In this document: in pieces, positions 53,455 through 64,000 of the stretch
Layout of the letters: each line of letters begins with the position of its first letter
Numbering within the stretch: the first letter of the stretch is position 1
Source of the DNA: Culex pipiens pallens
Lineage: Eukaryota > Arthropoda > Insecta > Diptera > Culicidae
Length of the DNA: 64,000 nucleotides
NCBI RefSeq assembly: GCF_016801865.2
Contig: NC_068939.1
Coordinates: forward strand, 88,076,396 to 88,140,395
Direction: 5' to 3'
The notes under the pieces: model-generated
The model's input: only the letters and a program-made list of their open reading frames with translations
Databases searched by the model: none
Told to the model about the DNA's origin: nothing
Made by a program: the position numbers and the translations under genes

Positions 53455-55690
53455 TAGATCGAAACCCGTTTGGAGGCGGGGTTAGGTTGTAGAAGTTTAA
53501 TCCACCTACGTGGTTAGTCAGGCACTCCTGGATCACACAAAAGCTCTGGAAATAATTTTCATCTGGATTATATTTACTTTGAAAGCAAAACTTTGTTAGC
53601 AGAAAAAGAAAAAGGTTTTAGGTATGTAACCAACTAATTTCAATTAAGGTCTAGTCTCTAGATCTTCTAGACTCAATTGGAAGATCCTTTGATTACCTTT
53701 CCAACCTATCGTATGATAGATCCGGACATAGTTTTTGTTCAAATTAGTGAGATCCGGCTTCTGTAAAGTACATAAAAGAAATGGCTGTCAGATCTTCAAG
53801 GTTTTGGGTTCATTTGAAATGTTTTACGATCATGTGACTCACGGCCCTTTATCTAACATCTGGATATCTGCGAAAAACCATTTTTATTCATAACTTTCCA
53901 ACAACTTATCTAAACATAATTTTTCTTTAAACTCGATCTATGGTACATTAAACCGAGTCAAATGCGACCGGTTTGACATAAATCGGTTCAGCCAGTGCTG
54001 AGAAAACTGAGTGACCTCATTGGTAACACACATACACACATACACACAGGCGGCATAGACTAAATATATATAGATACGCCACTCCGCTGTTGGGGCTGGC
54101 GACACTACAGCCACGCCAAAATTACACCTGGTGGCAATTCACAGGTACTAATCTACCCTTTGGGAACGTTTGAAAAAAATCCTCCCCAGTTTCAGTTCAA
54201 TGCTCAGTGGGTATATCCAAGCAACTTTTGACTAGCAACTGCTGTTTCCAAGAAATGTCAAAACAAAGGCATTTTCATTTTTCTTTCTGTTTGCTGTTAG
54301 TTTAGCATCTTTCGCGAATGTTTTATAAATTTGCTGGTTGTGCCGTTTCTACCCTGCAGATTCTAACGGCGTGAATGTTCCAGTCAATAGATCGAAAGTG
54401 TTGTGCTCTTCAAGAACGCAGGTGAGGAAAAAAATATAACAAAAAAATCCTCCATCAAAAAGATTGTTTTGATTTTCACAGCTTCGTGAGATTCCGGAGA
54501 ACTATGATGGTGAAAGCGAACTCAGAAACGATGAAGCGGAAGTCTGTCTAGCCGTTCATGGTGGATGACAATCAACGCTCAGTTACACATCCGGACAAAC
54601 CTAAGACCTCGACTACTGAACAAGCAAGGGCACAAATGCTGCCCCGCCAAAGAAGCTTCTCCTGTCACAGATGTCCTGTGATTACCCAAATCATCTGGCA
54701 CCTGTACAAAAAAAAAAACAGATTCCGGTGTTCAACTACAGGTTCAACGGCGAACCTGACCGGAAATGTTCGTCTTTTGCATCTCGTAAAATAATGCATC
54801 TTGAAACCATGTTTTGAATCGGTTCGAAAAGATAGTAAATCGGCGTCATGTTCCAATACTGCTAGTAGTTGTGTGTAACACAATTGGTTTAAATGTATAC
54901 TATGCAATGTAAAATTCTTGGGAATAAAACAAAAATCTAGTTTTTTTTATTATTCTTGTTTTTTCACATTACATAACTGAACTTTGTGCGACTTCTCTGT
55001 TATTTGGGCCTGAGGTACTCTGCCAGGAACGGGGTTGGTATCATTCAGGTTGTTGGGGACACGACATATGGGGTGGGAACTGCTGTGGCGGCCTTGTCAA
55101 CTATCGCCATTTCCGCTATCAACTCCTGGTCCTTTATATTGAACATCAACTTTTCAACGACGCGAATCCCATGAATTGGTGCAACCAGTTTGCTGCTGCA
55201 GACATCACTGAAAAGAGAACACGATTTTAAACATTGTACAGATCAAATAGGAGAACCTTGTTGCTGTTCTTACCATTAACGGACCATCGGTTCCCGGCAG
55301 AGTCCCTGTTTACGCCTCGAAAATCGTTTGCTGCAACTCACTCACCGCCACAAACCGCCACCACCTCCGTTGGTATCATAGAAACCGATTAAAACAAAAC
55401 AAGTTAGTGGCACTTTTTGATGTCAGGAAACATTAGGTCGAAAAGTGCAGAGTGCTACGATTTTGTTTAGCAATTTAGTACCTGTAACTCGACTGTGGTG
55501 GCGCTCGGAGCGCTAGAGGGGTGTCGCCAACTGGATGTATGGCGGACAGACATTTGTTCAGTTTTCGATTCTGAGTCAATAGGTATACGTGAAGGTTGGT
55601 CTACGAGCTTTATCTGAAAAGTTCATTTTTAGAGCAGGGTTATAGCCTTACCTCAGTGAGGATGGCAAAACCATTAATTTGGAAACCCAA
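53455..55690. repeat. dispersed repeat ending in CACACATACACACA, interrupted
   Basis: The left part (53455-54050) ends GTGCTGAGAAAACTGAG and then CACACATACACACATACACACAG. The continuation ACATTTGTTCAGTTTTCGATTC...CCTCAGTGAGG begins at 55549. From experience of mosquito genomes these parts normally adjoin, implying the insertion listed next. Confidence 0.55.
54051..55546. mobile_element. 1.5-kb insertion carrying decayed spliced sequence
   Basis: The edges show imperfect inverted similarity (CGCCACTCC...CTGGCGACAC near 54077-54113, and the inverse of CGCCATACATCC...TTGGCGACAC at 55520-55546). Inside, on the plus strand, a donor CGCAG/GTGAGG at 54420 and acceptor TTTTCACAG at 54481 define a 61-bp intron; AATAAA lies at 54925. 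On the minus strand a donor ATG/GTAAGAA (about 55275) and acceptor TCTCTTTTCAG (about 55208) define another. Frames are broken; a decayed transposon gene is my best guess. Confidence 0.4.
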
Positions 55691-55884
55691 ATTTTCACCA
55701 GAGACTTCCGAATGGAAAAAAAAAATATTTTTTTTTCTCTGTTTTCATGATAACCCTTAGCTCAACACAAGAAAAGAAACTGTAGTTGTGTTTAATAATG
55801 AATGAATTTTTGAACACACGCAATCACACGCACACTTTTTTCGATACTCTCTTCTTATCCTAAAGCAGATCCAGCCAAACAAAA

Positions 55885-56217
55885 CATGTTGTCTAAGATT
55901 ACTGGATTTGTCGGGAAATTGAACAAAAGGAAGATCCTCAAGAATGAGCCTGTGAAATTGAATTTCTCTTATACCAATGGTAAAATTGGATTCCGAGTAC
56001 CCGGAGAAAATGCAAAAAGTTGAATTATGTAACGCGGCTTGCGAAACGGACAAGAATTTCTCTCTAATCGAATTTATCGATTTGCTCTCGATTCGATCAA
56101 AAAAGCTTGGCCATATTCAAATCTCTGGAAAAAACTATGTCGGTAGCTTTGGCGAACATTTGCAGCAAGTTGTAAACTTGAAAGGTGCCATGTTACTGTG
56201 GGGCCCGCTGGCTTGAG
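55885..56217 (+). pseudogene. broken ORF of unknown family
   Basis: A frame from the ATG at 55885 encodes about 45 residues (LNKRKILKNEPVKLNFSYTN region) and stops at 56021-56023. The overlapping next frame, open from about 55960 and closed at 56217, continues with coding-like composition (ETDKNFSLIEFIDLLSIR, then KNYVGSFGEHLQQVV). A single frame change between 55975 and 56020 would join them. The family is not recognised. It could be a host pseudogene, a transposon product or an old viral integration; I cannot decide. Confidence 0.4.
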
Positions 56218-57821
56218 CATGTAACTTACCCATTCGCCACCAGCTTATTGATTAGCTGGTCCCAGACCTACGAACGACTGACGAAGAGAGTTGCGCTAGT
56301 CCTTGAAATTAAAATAAAATGCATGTTAAAGGCTTTTTTGCCGGCTTCGGACAGCAGTGGCCAGAGACCAGCGTGAGGTAATTTTTACCTCAATTCCGCG
56401 GAGAACTCATGTGAGTCGTGTGGCTGGACAGTGCTGGAAATGACGTAATCAAATGAAATGGAAATCATTACGGCTGGGAATCGGTATCGTTATCAAGATC
56501 CTCGTCGACATACATTTGGACTGCAGCGCGGTAAAGTAACATGCAGAGTTGGAATGTACTTTTTTTTTTGCTGACGTTTGTGGAAATCGATGGTCTAGAT
56601 AGAAATGGGTCAAGTTTTTGTGACCATTTGAACATAGTTTTCTCTAACAGGATTAAAAAATCAGTTGAATAATTAAAAAAATTGGAGATGAAATAACATT
56701 TTGAATATAACAATGGCAAAAAACATACTACAATTAAATCCCACAAAAGTCAACAACCTCGGAGTGAACGACCACGTTGCATAGATCCTCATTTCCATTT
56801 AACCGAAAACCACGCTGAAAAGCCAACGAGACTTGTCGACGGTGGGCTCTTCCAAAGATGATTTATGGTCTCGTAAAGGCAGGTCGTGGTTTTGCCACCC
56901 AAAAAACACAACCCTAGTAAAACCAACTGACCCACAAACAGAGAAAAAAGAGGTGTCAACGCTATAAATGCAAATTTATGGTTTTATAATTTTGCCCGGT
57001 ATTGCATGTTTGGTTTTGCAGTCGGATCCGCCCCAAAATTCCGGGCCGCGATTCTGACGTAACTTTACTCGACTGTGTAGCATCGTCCCAGCAGGAGGGT
57101 AACACCACCACAAGTACCAGCAAGGGGAGACAAGATTAAAATGTTGCACGCCATGGAAAACTTTATCGTGCCCAGGATTCACTGCGATGTCGGACGACGT
57201 CGTCTAGTCTGGGCGAACTGGGTGGACTCCACGGGGAGACTTGTGAGACATTAATCCTAGGAGGAGCTGTTTCCCAGCAGCGATTCTGCAGCTCACCTTT
57301 TTCTGCGAGAGACACCGCGGTCAGGTAGCGCCATGTTCTCCGGGAAAGTTGGTTCTTTTTGGAACTAGGGATGTATATTTTGTCATTGATACAAAAGTTA
57401 TTTTTTCTTACATGCATTTGGATTTAGTTTATTTGAAACTATAACTATAAGGAAAATATTTGAAAATTTTCAAATGAACATTCTTTTACCAAAAATCCAG
57501 GGATGACTAAGTGACAAATGCTTCATTTGCATATAGAAAAGACCCCAGCCCATAACCACTTGGTACTTTACAGTCTGAAAACGTAAGCAATATGCCCCAG
57601 GACGGGCAGGGCTCGGAAGCGCAAATGGGACGACCCGCCCCAGACAGGGAAATAAATTTTACTTTTGAGTCCCGCATATGGTTCACTTTTATACTGTTGC
57701 CTTGTTTGCCAAAGCTTTCCCAAAAGAGTAGAGCAAAAGCTGCGACAAGGGACGGCATGACCTACCACACGAGATACTTAGTTGTGGAGTTTGTTGTTAA
57801 AAAAGAGTATCCATATATATG
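56218..57821. other. gene-free tract
   Basis: No recognisable gene, RNA or element ends. Short ORFs on the minus strand (56468-56746, 57163-57417, 57507-57758) lack domains and are unsupported. Confidence 0.45.
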
Positions 57822-59038
57822 CAGCAGTTCCATATGAAAGTTAAAGAAAAAAAATATAAGTGCTTCGATTTGGCTCAAAATTTTTCTGGGGGTTCCCTGG
57901 CCGAAATAATTAGACCCGTATTTTTTTGTTTGGCCATTAGAGTGACCTACGCCGTGTTAGGGTGGTCCGAATAATGGCCATTTTCGTCGATTTTCACAAA
58001 AACCACTTTTTTCAAAAAATCATAACTTTGCTCCATTTCAACCGATTTTAGCTGTCTTGGGTGCAAAAGAAAGATGATAAGTTTGACTTCCAAGAAAAAA
58101 TAATGTGGAGTTTCAGAAATCTAGCCTAACATTTGAAAAAGTCTTATGAAAACATCAAATGCCGTTTTGACGGTGTCTGGACCAAAGAGCCTATATCTGA
58201 AAATATTTTTAACGGATTTCTCGGACAATTTTACCTAACATATCAAAAATTGGGCGAGGTTCATCAACAAGTATCAGAGATATGATTTTTTGAAAATAAA
58301 ATCCGGGTTTTTCGACACGCCGCGCGCGAAAACGGGAAATTGACGAAATCGGCAAAAAATCAACTTTTTTCACTAAAACTGCGATAACTCGGAAATTCCA
58401 GTGATGACCTATGCATGTTAGGGTACCAAAAGTTGCGTATTTTAATTACAAAAATTTTGGTACCCTAACATGTATAGGTCATCCCTGAAATTTCCGAGTT
58501 ATCGCAGTTTTAGTGAAAAAAGTTGATTTTTTGCCGATTTCGTCAATTTCCCGTTTTCGCGCGCGGCGCGTCGAAAAACCCGGATTTTATTTTCAAAAAA
58601 TCATATCTCTGATTCTTGTTGATGAACCTCGCCCAATTTTTGATATGTTAGGTAAAATTGTCTGAGGAATCCGTTAAAAATATTTTCAGATATAGGCTCT
58701 TTGGCCCAGAAACCGTCAAAATGGCGTTTGATGTTTTCATAAGACTTTTTCAAATGTTAGGCTAGATTTCTGAAACTCCACATTATTTTTTCTTGGAAGT
58801 CAAACTTATCATCTTTCTTTTGCACCCAAGACAGCTGAAATCGGTTGAAATGGAGCGAAGTTATGATTTTTCGAAAAAAGTGGTATTTGTGAAAATCGAC
58901 GAAAATTGTCATTTTTCGGACCACCCTTACACGGCGTAGGTCACCCTAATGGCCAAACAAAAGAATACGGGTCTAATTATTTTGACCAATTCGAAGCACT
59001 TTTATTTTTTTTTCTTTAACTTTCATATGGAACTGCTG
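57822..59038. mobile_element. 1217-bp foldback, CAGCAGTTCC ends, TATG duplication
   Basis: CAGCAGTTCCATATGAAAG at the left is exactly inverted at the right end. TATG flanks both ends (57818-57821, 59039-59042). Arms of about 600 bp mirror closely around about 58430 through GACCTACGCCGTG and CCCGTTTTCGCGCG words. Half of a second copy lies at 60852-61195. Confidence 0.9.
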
Positions 59039-59286
59039 TATGAAAATATCAATGTAGAGTAATCCGATTATTCTTTGTTGATGATTGTTTGTGAAAGGCA
59101 AAAACATATTGATTGAAAGTATACTGAATTTCTCTTTTTGAGTTTATTTGGTAATTATTAATTATTTTATAAATTGGGAAGATTGTAAATTTAAAAGTTA
59201 CAGCATTAATGCTAAGATTAATGTCGTTGACATAACCGGAATGGCGTTGAACACCGTAGTTAATGTCTCATAAGAGCAGTTCTCTA

Positions 59287-59510
59287 CACAGTAAATAAAT
59301 ATGTAAATTTGGAAGGTGTAATTTTGGAAGGTTCAATATTACCTACCTCTTTTATGATGTAATTTTACTTTAATTTAGGCTGAAAAAGTGACGTTACACC
59401 AGAAAAGTGGTAAAATTATACATTTTCAGAGGTAAATTTACACATTTTTTTCTGAAATAAAAGATTACCCCCTCCCAGATATAATATTACCATGATTTTT
59501 TTTTACTGTG
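59287..59510. mobile_element. TA-flanked MITE, copy 2
   Basis: TA at 59285 and 59511 enclose CACAGTAAATAAAT and TTTTTTTTACTGTG. It matches 25136-25313 inverted, including CAGATATAATATTACCATGA. Confidence 0.8.
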
Positions 59511-59574
59511 TAGAAAATCGGCTTATTTTGTGCATTTTTATTTTTATGCATTTTTTTATTTGACTCATACTTTG

Positions 59575-59800
59575 TAGCGCCTTTCTTATGAACAAAGAAG
59601 TTATTTTGTGGCGTTGGTTCACCCATACAAGTTTCCGTGTAATTTAGGCTTTCAGTACATTCAAAAATGGTACGTAAATATTTGAAAATCTATATTTTTG
59701 AAGGAAATTTTCGATCATTTTTTGTTCTCGGCAAAGTTTTAGGTATTGATGACGACTATTCACAAGAAAGGGGTACACGGGCAAAAATTTTGCCTATCTT
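59575..59800. mobile_element. foldback family S, half copy
   Basis: GGCGTTGGTTCACCCATAC, CAAAAATGGTACGTAAATAT and GGCAAAGTTTTAGG match the left arm of 44640-46385. The other arm is absent. Confidence 0.7.
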
Positions 59801-60439
59801 AATTTTTTGAACGAAAAATCAATTTTACAAAATCTTTTTTTTTATTTTTTGCTCGTAATAGTCATGTGAGTAGGCAAAGAATTATCCCAAGATTAAAACA
59901 GGATAGCAATCTTTCAAAAATGTTTAAAAAATCTAACTTTTTCTCTCTTTTTGAACCAGATATAACCATATAACCATAGAATATTACAACTATGTAGAAT
60001 AAATTGTTTTTAAAAAAGTACGACTATTTTTTACAATCTGACTTACAAAAAATATTACAGCAAGCAAGAATAGTATGTTTTTGAAGAATTTAAAGCTCAC
60101 ATAATATTTAAGGAGCATAACTTAATTTTGAAGAATTTCTCACTGCGGATCTGGCTGTGGAAGCCTGCAGTTTAACGTAGGACTACGCAAGTTCTGATAA
60201 AATGTTTTGAATTTCTCTATTTTTTTAATTGTAAAAATATCATTACTTGGCCAAACATTGTTTACAAAGGCCAGTAACGTAAACAAACAAAAAAAATTGT
60301 TTATGCAAGATTGAGAAATCTCACCAATTTTACAAAAATCAAGAATAGGTTGTTATGAAAAAAAAATATAACAATATATTTCTTTTTTAAGAATGGAAAA
60401 ACATTCAAAATGTTTTGAAAGTGATACTTTTCTAAAAGA
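59801..60439. other. gene-free AT-rich tract
   Basis: No supported feature is seen. Confidence 0.45.
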
Positions 60440-60725
60440 GCTGTTTAACTCTCTACTGCCCAATTTTTTTTCATTTAGTTTTTATTTTTTCCGTGTCATT
60501 TTGAGCAACTTTTGTTCTTCGAAATACTTTACTTCTCTTGTTATATGTTTTTCTTGTTTTATTTTAAATATTTTAACATGCCTTTACCTTGTTTAGTTTT
60601 TATTTGTTTTTTGATTTGATGGGTTTTTCTAGCATTCGTATCACTACATTTTGCCCATCTAATTTTTCATGATTTTACAGTCAATTTTTAAATTTTTTGC
60701 TTGTTTCTCACATTTTCTTCCATAA
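60440..60725. repeat. TCTACTGCCC-family repeat, copy 3
   Basis: CTCTCTACTGCCCAATTTTT and ATGTTTTTCTTGTTTTATTTT match 11340-11600. It is truncated at the next element. Confidence 0.75.
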
Positions 60726-60851
60726 AGTACGTCACACTAAAATCAGCCAAAATTTACCCCCCCTCCCCCCCTTTGTCACGCTTTTCCTATACTTACAACA
60801 CGCAATGTCACACTTGCTCAGACCCCCCCTCCCCCCCCTAGAGCGTGACAT
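60726..60851. mobile_element. C-rich MITE, relative of 34286-34442
   Basis: GTACGTCACAC at the left and GCGTGACATAC at the right enclose two C-runs and TTTGTCACGCTTTTCCTATAC, the inverse of GTATAGGAAAAGTGCGTGACA in the other copy. Confidence 0.7.
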
Positions 60852-61195
60852 ACAGACATAGGCTCTTTGGTCCAGACACCGTCAAAACGGCATTTTAATG
60901 TTTCATACGCCCTTTTTATATGTTAGGCTAGATGTTTGAAACTTCTTTTTATTTTTCTTTGAAAGACCAACTTATCACCTTTCTTTTGCGTCTAAGACAG
61001 CTAAAATCGGATGAAATTACGCGGAGATATGATTTTTTGAAAAAAGTGTTTTTTTGTGAATATCGATGAAAATGGCCATTTTCCAGACCACCCTAACACG
61101 GCGTAGGTCACCCTAATGGCCAAACAAAAAAATACTGGTCTAATTATTTCGGCCAGGGAACCCCCAGAAAAATTTTGACCCGATCCGAGCAATTT
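60852..61195. mobile_element. half copy of the 57822-59038 foldback
   Basis: It matches the right arm from GACATAGGCTCTTTGGTCC to GGAACCCCCAGAAAAATTTTG. Only one arm is present. Confidence 0.75.
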
Positions 61196-63155
61196 TGTTT
61201 TTTTTTTTCATGCTGTTTAATTAATTTTGTTAACATAGCTTAGAATTTGAAATATATTTTTTTTATTTTGTCAAGCGCCGTATCAAATTTTTTGTAAATC
61301 TTTGAGCCTATGTGTTGGGTTTTCATGTCAGTTTTCACTGATATATCATCAACCTTTTCCCTCGTTTATTGCATAATAACGTGCTTGTCATTGTTCTTAG
61401 GATTCTATGCAGGCGCCACCACGGTCAGTGCAATATTTGCATATCTCTAAAATTTCCTCCGTGTAAGAATCGATTGTTCAATGAAAAGGTACGTGGACCT
61501 GTCGTTGTCTCCTCAGCAAACAATTCCAGTCCACAGCGAGACTGACACACTGTGTCATAACGTGACACCGTCATGTTCTTCCTCACGTTGAGCCAGATGG
61601 AATCGATAGCCGCGTGCTGATTGAAGAGCCTGTGTCAAGGAGATGGCACCTAATCTGAAAAGATTTCTCAAATAAATTTGCTTTCGATATCTTCCGAGCT
61701 GCGTTGTTGAAGAATGGGCTAGTACACTTGACGCGATGATTTTTAAAGTCAAATTTTCAATAAAATGTTTTAATTAATGAGAAAAGGCTCAGTCAGTTCC
61801 TTCTAACCAACTCCTCATCGCCGATGGGTGGTCTCGTGCCACGGGGGTCCTCCTTGAACGTTAAAGTGCAGTTCAATAACGAAAACATAGAGACGAGACT
61901 GCGATAGGTCGGTAAAAACTGATGGAAGCAGATCGTTCAGGAGCGCGTGTTCTACGAGAAGCCACGAACTCTCTGCCCAAGACCCACAACACAGCAGAGA
62001 TGGAAACACACTGATACACGTGTGCAGATACACTTCTTAATGTGAGTGCCAAAGGAACAACGAAAATACACCCATTAACATATGTTAATTTCATAGTCTG
62101 CCCTCGCGCGCGTCATGATCGTACATCTTCATAGTCATGTCTCGTCTCCAAACTATCCCTGGTAGACGACGTCCAATGATGATGATGGTGGTCGATGCAG
62201 GAGCATTTAGCCAGCATTTAGGTAGCAGCATAGGAAGCTGGCAGCTCTCCCGGCAATCGCTGTTGACCCCGGTGTAAGTGCAACAAACATAAAAATTTAT
62301 TAAATTTTCGTGATTGAATATTGATGGCTCCTCCTCCTGCTGCTGCTGCTGGATCCTGGCAGTGCTCCTAGGTTGAGGAAGAGTGTCTACCGTGTGGGGA
62401 AGGCTTCAGGGTCTACGGTGAAGCAGTGGTTTTTGTTTGAAACAGAAACCGAAACTATCGCTCCGAGCGAATCTGGTAGCCGGGAACTGTTGTGAGGAGC
62501 ATCGGTCCAGAATGATGGTTTGTTTTAAGTAGGGTAGAGTAGTCATCAATGAGACACGGGGAACAATGATAATATGGCTCTCAAAAGTCGTAGTTTTAAC
62601 CAATCAGGCTCATATTTTGGGGAAAGGTGTGTCTACTCGATACACGTCTGCCATAATAGTGGCTTTGGTTAAGGACGCTCCTTTGCAAAGTTATTCATAC
62701 AAGTTTGATTCTGGGGTTTAAAAGTAAATTATGAGTAAAAATTACATTTTCGCTCATAGGCTGCCATTAACACAAAAACTAATATTTTTCCCAATTTCTT
62801 TCGTCATTTCACAGGGCATGAGTTGGGCTACAATGTCCTTTCATTAGGTTTGACCAAAATTAAGAATATACCCAGAATCCAGGACTGTCTCATTGTTCCC
62901 CACTCTTTTCGGCCCACACGGAACAAAATCCGGTCGGCGAATCCGAAAAATTTTCGCGATGAATTCGAAAACAATGCATGTTTTCAAAATCATGAAAAAT
63001 GTTTTCGATTTTGAAATAAATGCTTTCAATACCGAAGCAAACTGTTTGCGGAACCGCAACCACCATGTTTGCGGCGCAATTTTATTTGGTTCGCCGCAGC
63101 CACAATGCGTTACGCTGTCAGAGTGTCAGAATCAGCTGCCTGAGTTGCGCTCGCA
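61196..63155. other. gene-free tract
   Basis: No domain-bearing ORF is present. 61400-62350 is GC-richer with CTGCTGCTGCTG near 62340. AGGGTAGAGTAGTCATCAATG near 62530 resembles common mosquito repeat ends but no partner is in the window. Confidence 0.4.
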
Positions 63156-63959
63156 AAAAATAAACAAGCGACAAAAATCGTTTTTGGAGCGTTTGAATGT
63201 TGCGTATTTTTGCGGTGGCGAGTAAGTACTTTTTATTTAGTATAAGATTATTGAAATTTTACCTCACTTTTTATTTTACAGCACAAAAAGTAACAAATCA
63301 TCCGGCGGGCAGCGGGACAGACTGATTGTCGATCGATCGACTTCCGCGCTGCAAACCTGCGGCTGTTCGAGAAAAATAAAATGGTGAGAAAGTTCGCTTT
63401 ATACCTGATCAATCTGTAATTAACAGCAATTAATCCACGCTCTCTGCCCGAACAAGGCCCTGATCCCGATTGAGCAGATCGGGAAACCCCCTTCAGTTCC
63501 ACCAACGGCCGCAAATCCCAGCGTAGTGATCAACACGCCCAGTTCAACGCCCCCTGCCAGTACCAGTCCCAACGGCCGACACCATCAAAATGGGCGTCGG
63601 ATTCCCGCTGCAGAACCTCATCACCCAGGGCAAGCGGGACTACACCGGCCGAATCCTCAGCACCCAGTGAAAGTAGAACAGCGAAGTACTGCTGAACGAG
63701 TGCGGAATCTGCGCTGCTCCGACCATAAAGTCCAAACTGGCAGTGCTCCGAGTGCGACAAATCGGACAACTCCGGCCCCGAGCTCGTGATCCTGCCGAAA
63801 GCCCCGCGCAAGTCCCGAACCCGGAACAGCAAGGACTTCATCATCGTCCTGTACGACATGCCCTCGCCCGAGTTTGAAAAGTCCCCGAAGAGTACCCCCG
63901 TCGTGTTTTGCGCCAACCTCCCAACCCTAACGACCCCGGAAGAGTGGAACCGTAGATAG
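63156..63959 (+). pseudogene. spliced-looking relic with PHD-finger-like residues
   Basis: A donor GCGA/GTAAGT (about 63221) and acceptor TTTTATTTTACAG (63281) outline one intron; ATG/GTGAGA (about 63383) and TTAACAG (63426) outline another. Downstream, coding-like segments lie in different frames: a Pro/Ser/Thr-rich segment (63430-63580), then TIKMGVGFPLQNLITQGK (63581-63667, ending in TGA, a second stop nearby), then NECGICAAP in the same frame, then WQCSECDKS (from 63738) running to TAG at 63957. CxxC pairs preceded by Trp resemble the start and end of a PHD finger with its middle deleted. A decayed or mis-assembled chromatin-protein gene is likely. Confidence 0.45.
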
Positions 63960-64000
63960 TCCCAGCAAGATAGCGGTGGCAAACGGTATCAAGACGAAAT

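Overview
The window is animal, AT-rich and dominated by short DNA transposons. The gene family, the tRNA-derived SINEs and the abundance of palindromic (foldback) MITE-like elements suggest a culicine mosquito, most likely Culex. That identification is inference, because the window holds no species-specific marker gene.

The real coding content I can support is a cluster of seven short secreted C-type lectins between 9.2 and 43.0 kb. Each is a single uninterrupted ORF. They form two subfamilies. Subfamily 1 has three genes of 180-182 residues: A (9255-9797, minus), B (10528-11076, minus) and C (15788-16336, plus). Subfamily 2 has four genes of 177 residues: D (28340-28873, minus), E (36219-36752, minus), F (37122-37655, plus) and G (42488-43021, plus). 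B/C and E/F are divergent pairs; E and F share one 369-bp promoter region. All seven genes have a TATA box 32-35 bp before an arthropod initiator, which would leave a leader of only 12 nt. Subfamily 1 promoters carry GATA-factor-type sites, expanded into a 12-bp tandem array in B. Three of the four subfamily 2 promoters carry a forkhead-like box. The calcium/sugar motifs EPN and WND are intact in A, E, F and G, are altered to EPS in D, and are lost in B and C. The copies therefore probably differ in ligand binding as well as in regulation.

Around and between the lectins lie mobile elements, many dated relative to each other by nesting or by an empty site elsewhere in the window. They include TTAA-flanked foldbacks (17955-18666, 19416-20682, 51558-52967), three 469-bp TA-flanked elements containing a tRNA-like segment (40980, 41812, 46388), a THAP-domain element with 8-bp target duplications (29273-29999), a large element built of 15-bp CCCCGAATG-type repeats (12240-14457), several tRNA-derived SINEs, and a three-level nest at 51055-53270. 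Two simple-sequence tracts stand out: an 8-bp repeat at 1-356 and about 1 kb of CAAAAAA repeat at 49536-50552 growing out of a SINE.

The flanks hold only weak gene evidence: a possible spliced transcript at about 400-4690, a broken ORF at 55885-56217, a decayed spliced locus inside an insertion at 54051-55546, and a PHD-finger-like relic with stops and frame changes at 63156-63959. Unique GC-richer tracts at 35260-36100, 37700-38590, 43090-43500 and 47770-49370 have no gene I can recognise.
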